Positions 29,530 to 38,392 of a stretch of 64,000 nt of DNA are shown here, in pieces. The stretch lies in the NCBI RefSeq assembly GCF_003072645.1, contig NZ_CP028897.1, forward strand, positions 1,997,658-2,061,657, read 5' to 3'. The first letter of the stretch is position 1; every line of letters starts with the position of its first letter. The notes under the pieces are model-generated. The model saw only the letters and a program-made list of their open reading frames with translations, was not told the DNA's origin and did not search any database. This stretch comes from Dongshaea marina (lineage in GTDB: Bacteria > Pseudomonadota > Gammaproteobacteria > Enterobacterales > Aeromonadaceae). A program made the position numbers and the translations under genes.

Positions 29530-29570
29530 TTCACCGCTATAGCTTGTGAGCTCTGAGAATCCATAGAGTT

Positions 29571-29605
29571 AAAAATGCCGGTCGGCTCATTGACCGGCAT
29601 TTTTG
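29571..29605 (+). terminator. terminator of the CvfB-like gene
   Basis: A 13-bp perfect stem (AAAAATGCCGGTC / GACCGGCATTTTT) with an 8-nt loop ends in TTTTT, 41 nt past the stop. Confidence 0.9.
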
Positions 29606-29699
29606 ATCTTCAGCCAGGGGTTTGGCTACCGCTTCTAGTCAGCATCCATATCTGGACGTTGCGCAGAAGGCACGAAATCAACTAACCGCAGTCAAACAT

Positions 29700-30345
29700 A
29701 TCCTGTGGATGAGTGCTTTGCAGCTACGCTGCATATGCCGGTGCTGACCGGCGACAGGTAAGAGGCCGTTCTTAGGCGTCCTGCCTTTCACGGCATTAAT
29801 ACATCCATGTATGGCAGGAATACGCTCACCACACCTCTGATACACAGGGAAGTGTGAATGCCGCGTTAAACATGGATGTTGTTAGCGGCGTGCATCTCCC
29901 GGGGCGCCCCGGATCTCGCTGAATCCTCGACTCACCTAAGGATTGAGGCGCCACTTAGACATCACATCCATGTGATGACTAAGCTCTCGCAATATCCCTA
30001 TCGCTCAACCTTAATCCTTAATGGTTCGCCTCAGCGCTCGCTTACGGGGATTTAGGGCCCTGTCTATTCGCGTCGAGAGTTTCAAATATGAAGAAGAGGA
30101 AGAGTGATATGGACACTGTGAAAAGACGACCAGAACATGGGCGTATTGTTCGTCTGCACTACTGCGGAGTTGAAACTTGAAGGTAAAGCAAACTCAGAGG
30201 TGACCTTGGGAGGTCAGAGGGGGTTGGACAAGCAATCCCCTCAGGCCGCAGGTAGCTAATGTCCTCCTTGGCTATCGCTACATTCGCACATCCATGTGCA
30301 GCATTCACGGCCGGACATGTGCTGAAGGCACAAAAACTCTGCATC
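29700..30345 (+). repeat. dispersed non-coding repeat, copy B
   Basis: The longest and most diverged copy. It starts with the GCAGCTACGCTGCA hairpin and TGCCGGTGCTGACCGGC. Its core includes GGGCCCTGTCTATTCGCG, GACCAGAACATGGGCGTATT, TGACCTTGGGAG, and the two conserved hairpins at 30219-30240 (GGGGGTT-GGACAAGC-AATCCCC) and 30318-30332 (TGTGCT-GAA-GGCACA). It fills most of the gap between CvfB and EfpL. No gene seen. Confidence 0.75.
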
Positions 30346-30397
30346 CATCAAACAGTCGTGATTGACGGGTGATCACGACCGATTGAGCTATGCGTTA

Positions 30398-30967
30398 CTA
30401 GTCAGCCCGCCCCATGAATTTCTTCTCCTGGGTGTGAATTTTGACCCGTTCGCCGCTGGCGATATATTCAGGAACCTGAATGGTCAGCCCGGTTGAAAAT
30501 TCGGCAGGCTTGGTTCGCGCGGTAGCAGAGGCACCCTTGATGGAGGGGGCGGTTTCGCTAATCGTCATTTCAACCGAGGTGGGAAGTTCAAGGCCGATCG
30601 CACTTCCCTCAACAACCAGCACCTGTAACCCCTGAGTGTCTTCGTTGATAAACAGCAGCTCTTCGCTGATATCCTGCTGCTTGAAGCCGTATTGGGTGTA
30701 ATCCTCGTTATCCATGAAGATATACTCATCGCCATCGATATAGGAGAAGCTCACCGGATGGCGGCTCAGATCGATCAGGTTGAGAATATCATCCCCTTTA
30801 AAGCGCTCTTCGACCTTGCCTCCGTTTTGAACATCGCTAAAACGCATTTTATAGAGGGTCGAGGCGCCGCGAGCACTGGGGCTCTGCACATCAATATCCT
30901 TGACCAGCAGCCGCTTTCCCTTGTATTCGACGGCCATTCCTTTTTTTATTTCACTTGCTCTTGGCAT
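30398..30967 (-). CDS. yeiP: elongation factor P-like protein EfpL (YeiP)
   Basis: 189 residues, matching YeiP (190). [20 protein letters not shown] starts the KOW-like domain, with [19 protein letters not shown] in the loop bearing the tip arginine that replaces the modified lysine of EF-P, and [20 protein letters not shown] in the second domain. It binds ribosomes stalled on proline-rich sequence and assists peptide-bond formation. The start at 30967 gives the family N-terminus; the frame extends upstream without homology. Confidence 0.93.
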   Translation of the reverse strand: MPRASEIKKGMAVEYKGKRLLVKDIDVQSPSARGASTLYKMRFSDVQNGGKVEERFKGDDILNLIDLSRHPVSFSYIDGDEYIFMDNEDYTQYGFKQQDISEELLFINEDTQGLQVLVVEGSAIGLELPTSVEMTISETAPSIKGASATARTKPAEFSTGLTIQVPEYIASGERVKIHTQEKKFMGRAD

Positions 30968-31015
30968 GATTGGCTCTATGTAAAACATCAATTGAGAGTG
31001 GCCGCACCTTACCAT

Positions 31016-31315
31016 GAAGCGGGTTTGAGGCCAATGATCAGGATTATGCTCTGCTCAGATAACAGATTCGAGCACTTTGGGGTTAGTCGGATCACCAGGT
31101 TCAGCCCGGGCAGATTAAAATTCCAGCATTGATTCCATCTATGGAGAAAATGCTCTAAGTTCAAACTCTACCGCACCAACAAAGAAAAAATATCCGAATC
31201 CGGTTGAGGTACCCGGTTATCGGCAAGTTACTACCGATTTTTTCACTCTCGACAAGCCTGGGGTTTTGGTGTGAGATAGGGGAAAGGCATGGACTCAAAA
31301 GGATAGGGGCCTGTT
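31016..31315. other. intergenic between divergent genes
   Basis: About 300 nt that must hold the promoters of yeiP and the glutaredoxin-like gene. No clear box was recognised. Confidence 0.4.
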
Positions 31316-31930
31316 ATGGAAAACCGAGCCGTTCAGATCACAGTCTATCGCTGGGCCGGCCACTGGGGGCCTTTTAGGGTGAGGATCCCCTGTGGAGAGT
31401 GCTCCCTGACTAAGGATGTGATCCTGGATACTCTGGACAATGAGTTAGAGGGGATCCCGGTTGAGCTTGAGATGCGTGATTGGTTGAGCCAGTGGTGGAA
31501 ACCCCTGATTAAGGGGGGCTGGCATGCTCCGATCGTGATGGTTGAGGGCAGGGTGATCTCTCAGGGGCACGCACTGAACCGGGGAGTACTCACTCAGGCG
31601 GTGATCGAAAGTTATGATCTGAAATCAACTCTTGAAGGGAACCACCTGTTTGGTAAAAGCAACTGTCCTCACTGTGTTCGGGCCAAGGGATATCTGGACA
31701 ATGCAGCCATTGATTATCAATACCATGATGTGATTCACAGTCCCAGAGCCCTGTATGAGATGTTGGCGCGGGTGAAGCCAATTGTCGGCCCTAAGACCCC
31801 CATTACAGTGCCACAGATCTGGATTGAGGGCCTGTATGTTGGGGGAGCAGATGAGCTGAGTGATATTGTCGCACAGCCTGTGGAGGCGAATCCTGAGCGC
31901 GGTCAGTGCTCCATCTCAAAAAAGAGTTGA
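31316..31930 (+). CDS. glutaredoxin-domain protein with two thioredoxin-like halves
   Basis: 204 residues. The C-terminal half is a glutaredoxin: LFGKSNCPHCVRAKGYLDNA with the CPHC active site, a TVPQIWIEG cis-proline segment and YVGGADEL, the glutathione-binding glycines. The N-terminal half also looks thioredoxin-like, with RIPCGECSLTKDVIL (a CGEC pair) and a later HAPIVMVEGRVISQG resembling a cis-proline strand. The role is probably thiol-disulphide exchange; the partner is unknown. It is 22 nt from the next gene and likely in one transcript with it. Confidence 0.8.
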   Translation: MENRAVQITVYRWAGHWGPFRVRIPCGECSLTKDVILDTLDNELEGIPVELEMRDWLSQWWKPLIKGGWHAPIVMVEGRVISQGHALNRGVLTQAVIESYDLKSTLEGNHLFGKSNCPHCVRAKGYLDNAAIDYQYHDVIHSPRALYEMLARVKPIVGPKTPITVPQIWIEGLYVGGADELSDIVAQPVEANPERGQCSISKKS

Positions 31931-31952
31931 GAGTGATGAAAGAGGAGAACCA

Positions 31953-32734
31953 ATGGGTTGGCTGACGTTTCAGGGGAGCCATCTCTATTATTTGTCGCAG
32001 GGCGAGGGACCGCTGCTGATATTGCTGCATGGGCTGGGGGGCAGCCATCTGGACTGGCAACTTCAACAGCAAGCATTTTGTGATGACTACCGAGTGATCT
32101 GTGTTGATTTAAGGGGCCATGGGCGATCGGATAAAACTTCGGGTCCTTACAGTATCGAACAGATGAGTCAAGATATCCTGACGCTGATCGAACACTTAGC
32201 CTGTGAGCCCGTCCACCTGCTGGGACTCTCCCTCGGGGGATGGTTGCACTGCAGACAGCTCTTGAGCGCCCCGAGCTGATCCGCAGCCTCACTTTGGTCA
32301 ATACCCTGGTGGAGTTTCGCCCACATACGGTTCGCCAGAGGTTTGCGTTGTTTAGCCGGCGTATGATGCTTCGCTGGCTGAGTATGGAGAGAATCGCCTC
32401 GATTCTGGCGCAAAAGCTGTTTCCACAAGCGAACCAGACCGAGCTGCGTCGGCAGTTTGTGGTGCGCTGGAGTCAGAACGATAAAAAGGTTTACCAGGCG
32501 GTATTTGACCAGATGCTTCAATGGAGCGCCCGAGAGCGCCTTGGCGAGTTAGAGCTGCCGGCTCTGGTGATAGCTGGCCAGGAGGATTATACGCCGGTGG
32601 TGCAAAAAGAGGCGTATGTGAGACTGATGCCACAGGCCCAGCTCAGAGTCATCGAAGACTCCAGGCATGGGACCCCGGTCGACCAGCCCGGTACCTTTAA
32701 TGCAGTCCTGAGGGAGTTTTTGCAGTCCCATTAG
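31953..32734 (+). CDS. alpha/beta hydrolase (frameshift in sequence)
   Basis: About 260 residues after repair. LILLHGLGGSHLDWQLQQQ (oxyanion loop), DLRGHGRSDK, and the nucleophile elbow GLSLGG are present. The break falls right in the elbow at the G run 32235-32239; one added G gives GLSLGGMVALQTALERPELI. VIAGQEDYTP carries the acid residue and SRHGTPVDQP the histidine of the triad. AGAGGAG precedes ATG 31953. Substrate unknown; similar proteins are esterases or carboxylesterases. Confidence 0.85.
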
Positions 32735-33033
32735 GTTCTGTTGCTGTTTCCAACTTTGAATCTGCTCCTGAAACCTTCTGTTTGCGATGGCTATCATGAG
32801 GTTTCGTTGTTTGATGAATAATAATGAACAGGTTTTTTTCAGGTGCAATTTACGAGGATGTGGCAATTTTCCGCCCTGCTGAGTTATCAGCTTCTCGGGT
32901 AGAGAAAGGGCAGTACAGAACGTGTGCCTTAGCGGACGAAAAATAGCCCATTGCACAGGAAAATCTGCAATGTCTGCAGAGCCCAGATGACAAAGCCCGC
33001 CGCGAGGCAGGCTTTGTGGCAGAGCCGTGCAGA
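32735..33033. other. intergenic with a hairpin
   Basis: About 300 nt between convergent genes. It contains a hairpin ACAAAGCC / GGCTTTGT at 32990-33017, which may end the leftward 93-aa gene although no T run follows. Otherwise nothing recognised. Confidence 0.4.
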
Positions 33034-33315
33034 TTAGCCCTCTGTGAGAATTTTCATCAGCTCTTTGGGATCTTCGGTTTTTTCGAGAGCGGCTCTTACA
33101 TTGTTGAACGCTTTACAGGCCTCATCTGGATATTTCCCAAAGGATACAACGCCAGTATGGCTCCAGCCTCCGGCTGCGATGATATCTTTTTTGAATTTCA
33201 TTCCTTCATTACCGCCACCGCCGATCTGTAGCAGAGCTTGCTCGATCTGAGTGTGTGGCAGTGGGTCACGCGAAAAGGTCAGAAAATGTTCTGCCAAAAC
33301 TTCCTTGAACTCCAT
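33034..33315 (-). CDS. hypothetical protein, 93 aa
   Basis: A small soluble protein starting MEFKEVLAEHFLTFS, with a glycine stretch (QIGGGGNEGMKFKKDIIAAG) and a C-terminal helix. A perfect AGGAGG lies before ATG 33315, so it is very likely translated. No family recognised. Confidence 0.65.
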   Translation of the reverse strand: MEFKEVLAEHFLTFSRDPLPHTQIEQALLQIGGGGNEGMKFKKDIIAAGGWSHTGVVSFGKYPDEACKAFNNVRAALEKTEDPKELMKILTEG

Positions 33316-33508
33316 GTAGCATCCTCCTAACGCCAAGATCTCAATCAAAGTATAACCCCAGTTTCGATTAATTCACGACTCCTTGCTGAGAATTTGTTAA
33401 CCATTATGAGGCTGGCTATTTGTTTTGATCGGACAGGCCTAAAGCTGCCGTCACGCTGGTGGTGGGGAGGGGAGCTGGGTATTCGGAGTGAGACTACTGT
33501 TCGGGTGG

Positions 33509-33712
33509 TTAGAAACCACTGAAAAACAGGTAGAGAAAGATCCCGGTTAATCCAAGGCTGATAAATTCAATGAGAATAAAGGGCCAGCTTGCCTCAAAAA
33601 AACTTTCTAATGAAAAACTTACTGAGTCCGAGTACGCATGAATGAAGATCGGTGCCAGGATGCATAGGGTAATGATCAGCAAGGTGGCAGACAGAGTAAT
33701 GGCGGGCCGCAT
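33509..33712 (-). CDS. small two-helix membrane protein, 67 aa
   Basis: Two hydrophobic segments (ITLSATLLIITLCILAPIFI and PFILIEFISLGLTGIFLYLF) joined by a short acidic loop. AAGGA lies just before the ATG. Function unknown. Confidence 0.55.
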   Translation of the reverse strand: MRPAITLSATLLIITLCILAPIFIHAYSDSVSFSLESFFEASWPFILIEFISLGLTGIFLYLFFSGF

Positions 33713-33897
33713 TTTTCCTTGAGATTCAAATAAATGTTGCTCGTATCATAGCGAGCATTCACCAAAGAACAAACCATTTTTTGACAAGTTGCATCAACAG
33801 AGCCGGGATAACCAGAGTTTAAATAAACGCAGACTATGGATAATTATGCCGGCAGGGTAAGATATGGACTGATTTTCATGGAGCCAAGGGAGAGAAG

Positions 33898-34904
33898 ATG
33901 ATCGATTTTCGAAGTGATACAGTGACCCGGCCTTGTGCCAGAATGCTCAAAGCGATGGCTGCAGCTGAAGTTGGAGATGATGTATGGGGAGACGACCCAA
34001 CAGTACTCAGGTTACAGGCTGCGGTTGCCGAGATCGCGGGTAAAGAAGCTGCGCTCTTCTTTCCGTCCGGCACTCAGAGCAACCTGGCCGGGCTGATGGC
34101 CCACTGCCAGCGGGGGATGAATACATTGTTGGTCAACAGGCGCATACCTATAAGTTTGAGGGCGGAGGTGCTGCGGTGCTCGGCAGTATTCAGCCACAGC
34201 CCATTGAGCATGCCGAGGATGGAAGTCTACCCCTTGAGAAGATCAAGGCAGCCATTAAGGCAGATGATATTCATTTTGCCAAAACACGGCTGTTGGCTCT
34301 GGAAAATACCATTGGCGGTAAGCTTGTTCCCCAACTTTATATGAAGCAGGCAACAGAGCTTGCGCACTCTCTGGGGTTATCGACGCACCTGGATGGAGCC
34401 CGACTCTTTAATGCCGCGGTCGCCAGCGGTCTTCCACTGAATGAATTGACCCATGGCTTTGATAGTGTCTCCATCTGCTTTTCAAAAGGGCTCGGAGCCC
34501 CGGTGGGTTCTGTTCTGGTGGGAACTAAGGAGTTGATTGAACAGGCCAGACGTTGGCGTAAGGTCCTTGGGGGAGGGATGCGTCAATCGGGGTTCCTTGC
34601 TGCAGCTTGTCTCTATGCCCTTGAGCATAATATCTCCCGGCTGGCAGAGGATCATCGCAATGCAGAGGATCTGGCGGCTGGATTGAAGGAGATTGCGCCC
34701 ATCAGCAATGTTTCTCAGGCAACCAATATGGTTTTTGCCTGTTTTGCCGAGAAGGATTGCAGCGGTCTCGAATCCTACCTCAGGCAGCAGGGGATCCTTG
34801 CCGAGATCAAACCTCGCTCGCGTTTTGTGATCCATCTTGATGTGGACGGGGAAGCGATCAGGCAGTTCATTGCCGCCATCAAAGCCTATTTCCAGCAGGG
34901 ATAA
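33898..34904 (+). CDS. ltaE: low-specificity threonine aldolase (frameshift in sequence)
   Basis: About 335 residues after repair against 333 in E. coli. [20 protein letters not shown] and [12 protein letters not shown] are the N-terminal signature; [15 protein letters not shown] and [16 protein letters not shown] contain the PLP-binding aspartate and lysine. The break lies at the G run 34112-34116: one added G restores [20 protein letters not shown]. The enzyme splits L-threonine or allo-threonine to glycine and acetaldehyde. AGGGAG precedes the ATG. Confidence 0.92.
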
Positions 34905-34914
34905 CAGGCCATAG

Positions 34915-35225
34915 TTGTTTGACCTGCGGTCGGCTGACTTTGTGCCTGCGGCACAGATGCCACTGCCGGGTGGCGACGGGAAGAGGGTATTGCTTGTCCA
35001 ATACCCTCTTCACTCCCAAGGACACCCCGATATTTGCTTCATCCTCAAATTTCAAATTCGCAAAGGTACAGACAAACAGTACGTCCATGTACTGATTGTC
35101 TTTTCGCGGCATCCATGCCGCTCACCCTTAGCTCCTTTTTGAAATCCTCGGCGCAAATCGACGGGGCCCAACTTCCCCCGAGAGCGAGCGCTGAGGTGAG
35201 CCACTAAGGATTAAGGTAAGTCGAG
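34915..35225 (-). repeat. dispersed non-coding repeat, copy C
   Basis: An inverted copy relative to A. It contains the hairpin at 34985-35006 with the same stem and GGACAAGC loop (read leftward), TGTGCC-GCA-GGCACA at 34941-34955, the AGTACATGGACGTACTG block near 35089-35105 and GGGCCCCGTCGATTTGCG near 35150. It begins 10 nt after the ltaE stop. Confidence 0.8.
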
Positions 35226-35237
35226 GGCTTAGCTATA

Positions 35238-35834
35238 CTAGCCTTGTTCGCTGGCGATCACCTCAGCCAGTGAATAGGGGTGAAGCTTGATGCAGACCCC
35301 ATCTTTTTTCAGGGCCAGGGTTGGGTTTGGCAGGCGTTCATGTTCTGCCGAAGGGGAGCTTTGTTTCGCTTTGATCCCAAGCGCCCTGAGCTGCTCTGAA
35401 TCGTGTATGCGGGCAAACGCAGGAAAACGCTCCCAGAGCTGCTGATAGAATCTCTCCGGCTGGGCTTGCTTAGTTGGGATCACCCACTCAATGTGCTCCC
35501 AACCCTCTTCTGGGTAGCTTTTCTCGCCGGGATAGGGCAGCTCGAGCAGCTCTATATTCCAGTGGGCCACTCTCAGAGGCTGGTGCAGCCGGATCACCAC
35601 GATAGGCCGGCCATTGATCTGATTGACAGAGATCTCCTCACCCAGAGCCAACCACAGTTGGTGCAACTCCCTGGCCTGATCTGAATCATTGATTCTAAGA
35701 GCGATGTGATCGGCGTAGCAGTCATTCAGCTCCAGTTTGAGCTCACTGGCAAGGGCTTGGATCTGTTTTGCAAAGTCCGGCAGTCGGGCGATCATCTGCT
35801 CGGGAGTGAGTCCTTTATCGTAGAGAGATTGCAT
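35238..35834 (-). CDS. yecM: YecM-like protein, VOC superfamily
   Basis: 198 residues, the length of YecM. LNDCYADHIALRIN, VNQINGRPIVVIRLHQPLR, LELPYPGEKSYPEEGWEHIE and LKKDGVCIKLHPYSLAEVI match the YecM family, which has a glyoxalase/VOC fold with predicted metal ligands (the His in ADHIALR, the Glu in GWEHIEW, and a C-terminal His). Function in the cell is unknown. Confidence 0.9.
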   Translation of the reverse strand: MQSLYDKGLTPEQMIARLPDFAKQIQALASELKLELNDCYADHIALRINDSDQARELHQLWLALGEEISVNQINGRPIVVIRLHQPLRVAHWNIELLELPYPGEKSYPEEGWEHIEWVIPTKQAQPERFYQQLWERFPAFARIHDSEQLRALGIKAKQSSPSAEHERLPNPTLALKKDGVCIKLHPYSLAEVIASEQG

Positions 35835-36144
35835 GAAGGCTCCTGATGAGAGTAGGGAGGGTGATTGTAGCGGTAATCCCTGATCGGGACAATGAGTGGG
35901 GAGCAGGGATAGGGCTGGATCCGTATGGGTCTGAAATTTTCAGGAAAATCAATAAGATGGCTATTTTTTGATTCCTATCAACTCAAAAAACTGCGCTTTT
36001 CTATAGGATGCGGCATCGGTTTGATAGGACTTAATTCGAAAGAATTGTCTTAATTCGACATTGAGGTTATGGATTTAGTGCTTTGCAAGCCTAACTGAAT
36101 TAAGCCAAACCTGTCCTTCGACTGGATCTCATAAGGATATTCAT
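35835..36144 (+). promoter_or_regulatory. upstream region of the LuxR-type gene with repeats
   Basis: CTTAATTCGA occurs twice 19 nt apart (36030-36039 and 36049-36058), and AATTC-GAAA-GAATT at 36033-36046 is an inverted repeat. Together they could form an operator for the downstream regulator. No other feature seen in this 310-nt gap. Confidence 0.4.
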
Positions 36145-36840
36145 ATGAAGCTAGACAGTAACTATCTTTCGTTTCGCCAGGCTCGGCACTTTAGCGATCT
36201 CATCAGGCAGAGCGCCTCAGATATTGAGGCCAGCCATGTCTGTTACACCTATCTTTCACAGGATAAGGGGATCCAGGTGATGGGAACCGATCCACGGTGG
36301 ATTCACAGCTATTTTGATGCGGATCTTCAGGAGAACATGGCAAGCCGGATCAGCGATGGGGTGAATTTATGGCATCACTGCGATCACCTGACGGCAGAGC
36401 TGCTGCTGGCAAAAAAGCATGGCATCTATAAGCTTGATTTTCCAAGGCTTCGCCAGGGAGGTAGTGGTGAGATCCTATCTTTTGCTTTCTCCGAACCCCC
36501 CTCAAATGTTCCGGGTCTATACCGGCTGCTGTCATTGCTCAACGAATTGTCTCAGCATGCACTCAAACTTAGGCTTTCCCACAGAGGGCGATGCTTCATC
36601 GAGCCCTACTCAAGGCTGGAGATTTGTGATGAGCGAGAGCGATTGCAACCGGCTGAGAAGCAGCTGGTGCTCTATCTGATTGAGGGATATTCAACGGCCC
36701 AGATAGCCTCTGCCGAGGGGAGCAGTAGGACGGTTATTGAACATCAGCTACGACTGCTGGAGCGTAAGTGCGGAGCACCGGTGAGTCCCAGAGAGAGATT
36801 TGTTGAAGCTGTCTTTTCCAGGGGACTGTTGGAGCTCTGA
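36145..36840 (+). CDS. LuxR-type helix-turn-helix regulator
   Basis: 231 residues. The C-terminal LQPAEKQLVLYLIEGYSTAQ then IASAEGSSRTVIEHQLRLLE is a LuxR/FixJ DNA-binding helix-turn-helix. The N-terminal 160 residues look like a sensor domain of the autoinducer-binding or PAS-like class but lack the usual W-Y-D-P pocket residues in obvious spacing. AAGGATATTC precedes the ATG. The signal is unknown; no luxI-like synthase is nearby. Confidence 0.75.
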   Translation: MKLDSNYLSFRQARHFSDLIRQSASDIEASHVCYTYLSQDKGIQVMGTDPRWIHSYFDADLQENMASRISDGVNLWHHCDHLTAELLLAKKHGIYKLDFPRLRQGGSGEILSFAFSEPPSNVPGLYRLLSLLNELSQHALKLRLSHRGRCFIEPYSRLEICDERERLQPAEKQLVLYLIEGYSTAQIASAEGSSRTVIEHQLRLLERKCGAPVSPRERFVEAVFSRGLLEL

Positions 36841-36864
36841 CCAGTGAACCTTAGTTTCAGGCTC

Positions 36865-37266
36865 TCAGTCGGGTTTGAGTGCAAACCTGCCACTTCCCAG
36901 AAACAGCAGCGCCAGACCACAAAATAGATAGATCACTTCCAACTCAATCGACCATCCCCCCTGATTCGTGAGACTGAATACCCCATGCTGATGTACCAGA
37001 AACAGGGCGAGCAGCATATTGATGAAGACCAGCAGCCCTCCTAACCGACAGGCAATACCGAGGATAATCAGCAACGGGGCGACGATCTCTCCCAAAAAGA
37101 CCCCGTAGGCCAGAAGCTCCGGCAGCCCATGTCTTGCGAGCTGTTGGCCTATCTGCTGCAGACTGTCTAGCTCAAAGATCTTATGGATACCATGCAGCAG
37201 GATGAGTCCCCCCAGGGGTAGGCGCAGTAACAGCTTGCCGAGGCTATTTTGCTTGAGCAGCTTCAT
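36865..37266 (-). CDS. DoxX-family membrane protein
   Basis: 133 residues, four hydrophobic helices. GKLLLRLPLGGLILLHGIHK, LPELLAYGVFLGEIVAPLLI and GLLVFINMLLALFLVHQHG fit the DoxX family, linked to respiratory or redox functions in some members. AAGGAG precedes ATG 37266. The start overlaps the end of the upstream hydrolase gene by 23 nt, so both are likely co-transcribed. Confidence 0.85.
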   Translation of the reverse strand: MKLLKQNSLGKLLLRLPLGGLILLHGIHKIFELDSLQQIGQQLARHGLPELLAYGVFLGEIVAPLLIILGIACRLGGLLVFINMLLALFLVHQHGVFSLTNQGGWSIELEVIYLFCGLALLFLGSGRFALKPD

Positions 37267-38314
37267 TGAAAACTCCTTGGTCAGGAAAATCGGGCCGATC
37301 ACCTTGTGTGTTGAGGTTTGGCTGATTCGTAGAAAAATCTTCTATCCAGGCTGAAATCTTCGCCTGAGCCTTGGCTGAATAGGGAAGTCCCAGGTGGTTT
37401 GCCCCCTCAATCATGACAAAACCGACTTTAGGTGCATGTTGTTCCAGCAGTGGATAAAACTGCTCGGGATAAAAACTTTCATCCTGTGAGCCTATCAGTA
37501 GCAGGGCAGGGGGGGGTAACTGTTCCAGGGCCCTGACATGATCCTCAATCGACATGGACTGGTTGAGTCGGTAACTATAACTTGCAGGAAGCCGCGGATC
37601 CTTGATTGAGTCGGGACGATTAAAGAACAGTACCGGCAGATTGTTGAACCATCGAACATGCAGCTGATTGAGCATGGATAAGCCGATGTAGCGCTTTGTC
37701 GCAACCTGGACCCAGCCTCCTGAGTCGGGACGGACCGTGGGGGAGCGGTAACCCAGGTAAGGGGCCAGCATCAGATAAGCATCTGCTCTGGTGTTGGAGA
37801 ATGCAGCATGCTTGAGGGCAAGCCCTCCTCCCGAAGAGTGTCCTCCCAGGATGATTTTTGCATCCGGGTGTTGTTTACGAAGCCTGGCCAGGAGATCGGT
37901 TAGATCGTCCATATACTGTCCAAGATAATCGATATCACCCAATATCGGTGTTGAGCGGCCATGCCCCCTGAGATCGGGCAGGATCACCAACAGATCCAGC
38001 TGTTCAGAGAGGCTGGAGGCCAATGGGATCAGGTAGCGGCTATCGGCTCCTGAGCCATGCAGAAAAACTAAAATGTCAGAGCCTTTCTCTCCAAGCTTCC
38101 GGTAATAGAGCGGCTTACCATCACGGGCCCGATATTGGCTGAGGTTATCCAGTGTTATATTTGCAGGGAGCTGCTGAATGGCAGAGAAGTCCAGGGTGCT
38201 CTTGCTTTTTTTATCCGAGATCGGCCAAAAGATCAGTAGCAGAGCGATTCCCAGGTAGATGAAGCCACTTATCAAGATAAATCGCAGCAGATGTTTGAGC
38301 TTTTTAAGGAGCAT
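37244..38314 (-). CDS. membrane-anchored alpha/beta hydrolase
   Basis: 356 residues. One N-terminal transmembrane helix (FILISGFIYLGIALLLIFWP) is followed by a hydrolase domain with VFLHGSGADSRYL, PDLRGHGRSTP, the nucleophile elbow ILGGHSSGGGLAL, an acid region LLIGSQDESFYPE and a histidine in EGANHLGLPY. It resembles lysophospholipase-type hydrolases acting at the membrane. Substrate unknown. Confidence 0.85.
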   Translation of the reverse strand: MLLKKLKHLLRFILISGFIYLGIALLLIFWPISDKKSKSTLDFSAIQQLPANITLDNLSQYRARDGKPLYYRKLGEKGSDILVFLHGSGADSRYLIPLASSLSEQLDLLVILPDLRGHGRSTPILGDIDYLGQYMDDLTDLLARLRKQHPDAKIILGGHSSGGGLALKHAAFSNTRADAYLMLAPYLGYRSPTVRPDSGGWVQVATKRYIGLSMLNQLHVRWFNNLPVLFFNRPDSIKDPRLPASYSYRLNQSMSIEDHVRALEQLPPPALLLIGSQDESFYPEQFYPLLEQHAPKVGFVMIEGANHLGLPYSAKAQAKISAWIEDFSTNQPNLNTQGDRPDFPDQGVFNEAAQAK

Positions 38315-38392
38315 CGGCTTTCTCTAAGGAGGCTGTTGTTAACAGTGTAGCTCCAATATCACTCATCTGAGTCTCTATTTTTGCGAGTCGGA

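Noticed and set aside
36145-36840. Quorum-sensing receptor assignment for the LuxR-type protein
   Set aside because: No luxI-like gene is nearby and the usual acyl-homoserine-lactone pocket residues were not seen in clear spacing.
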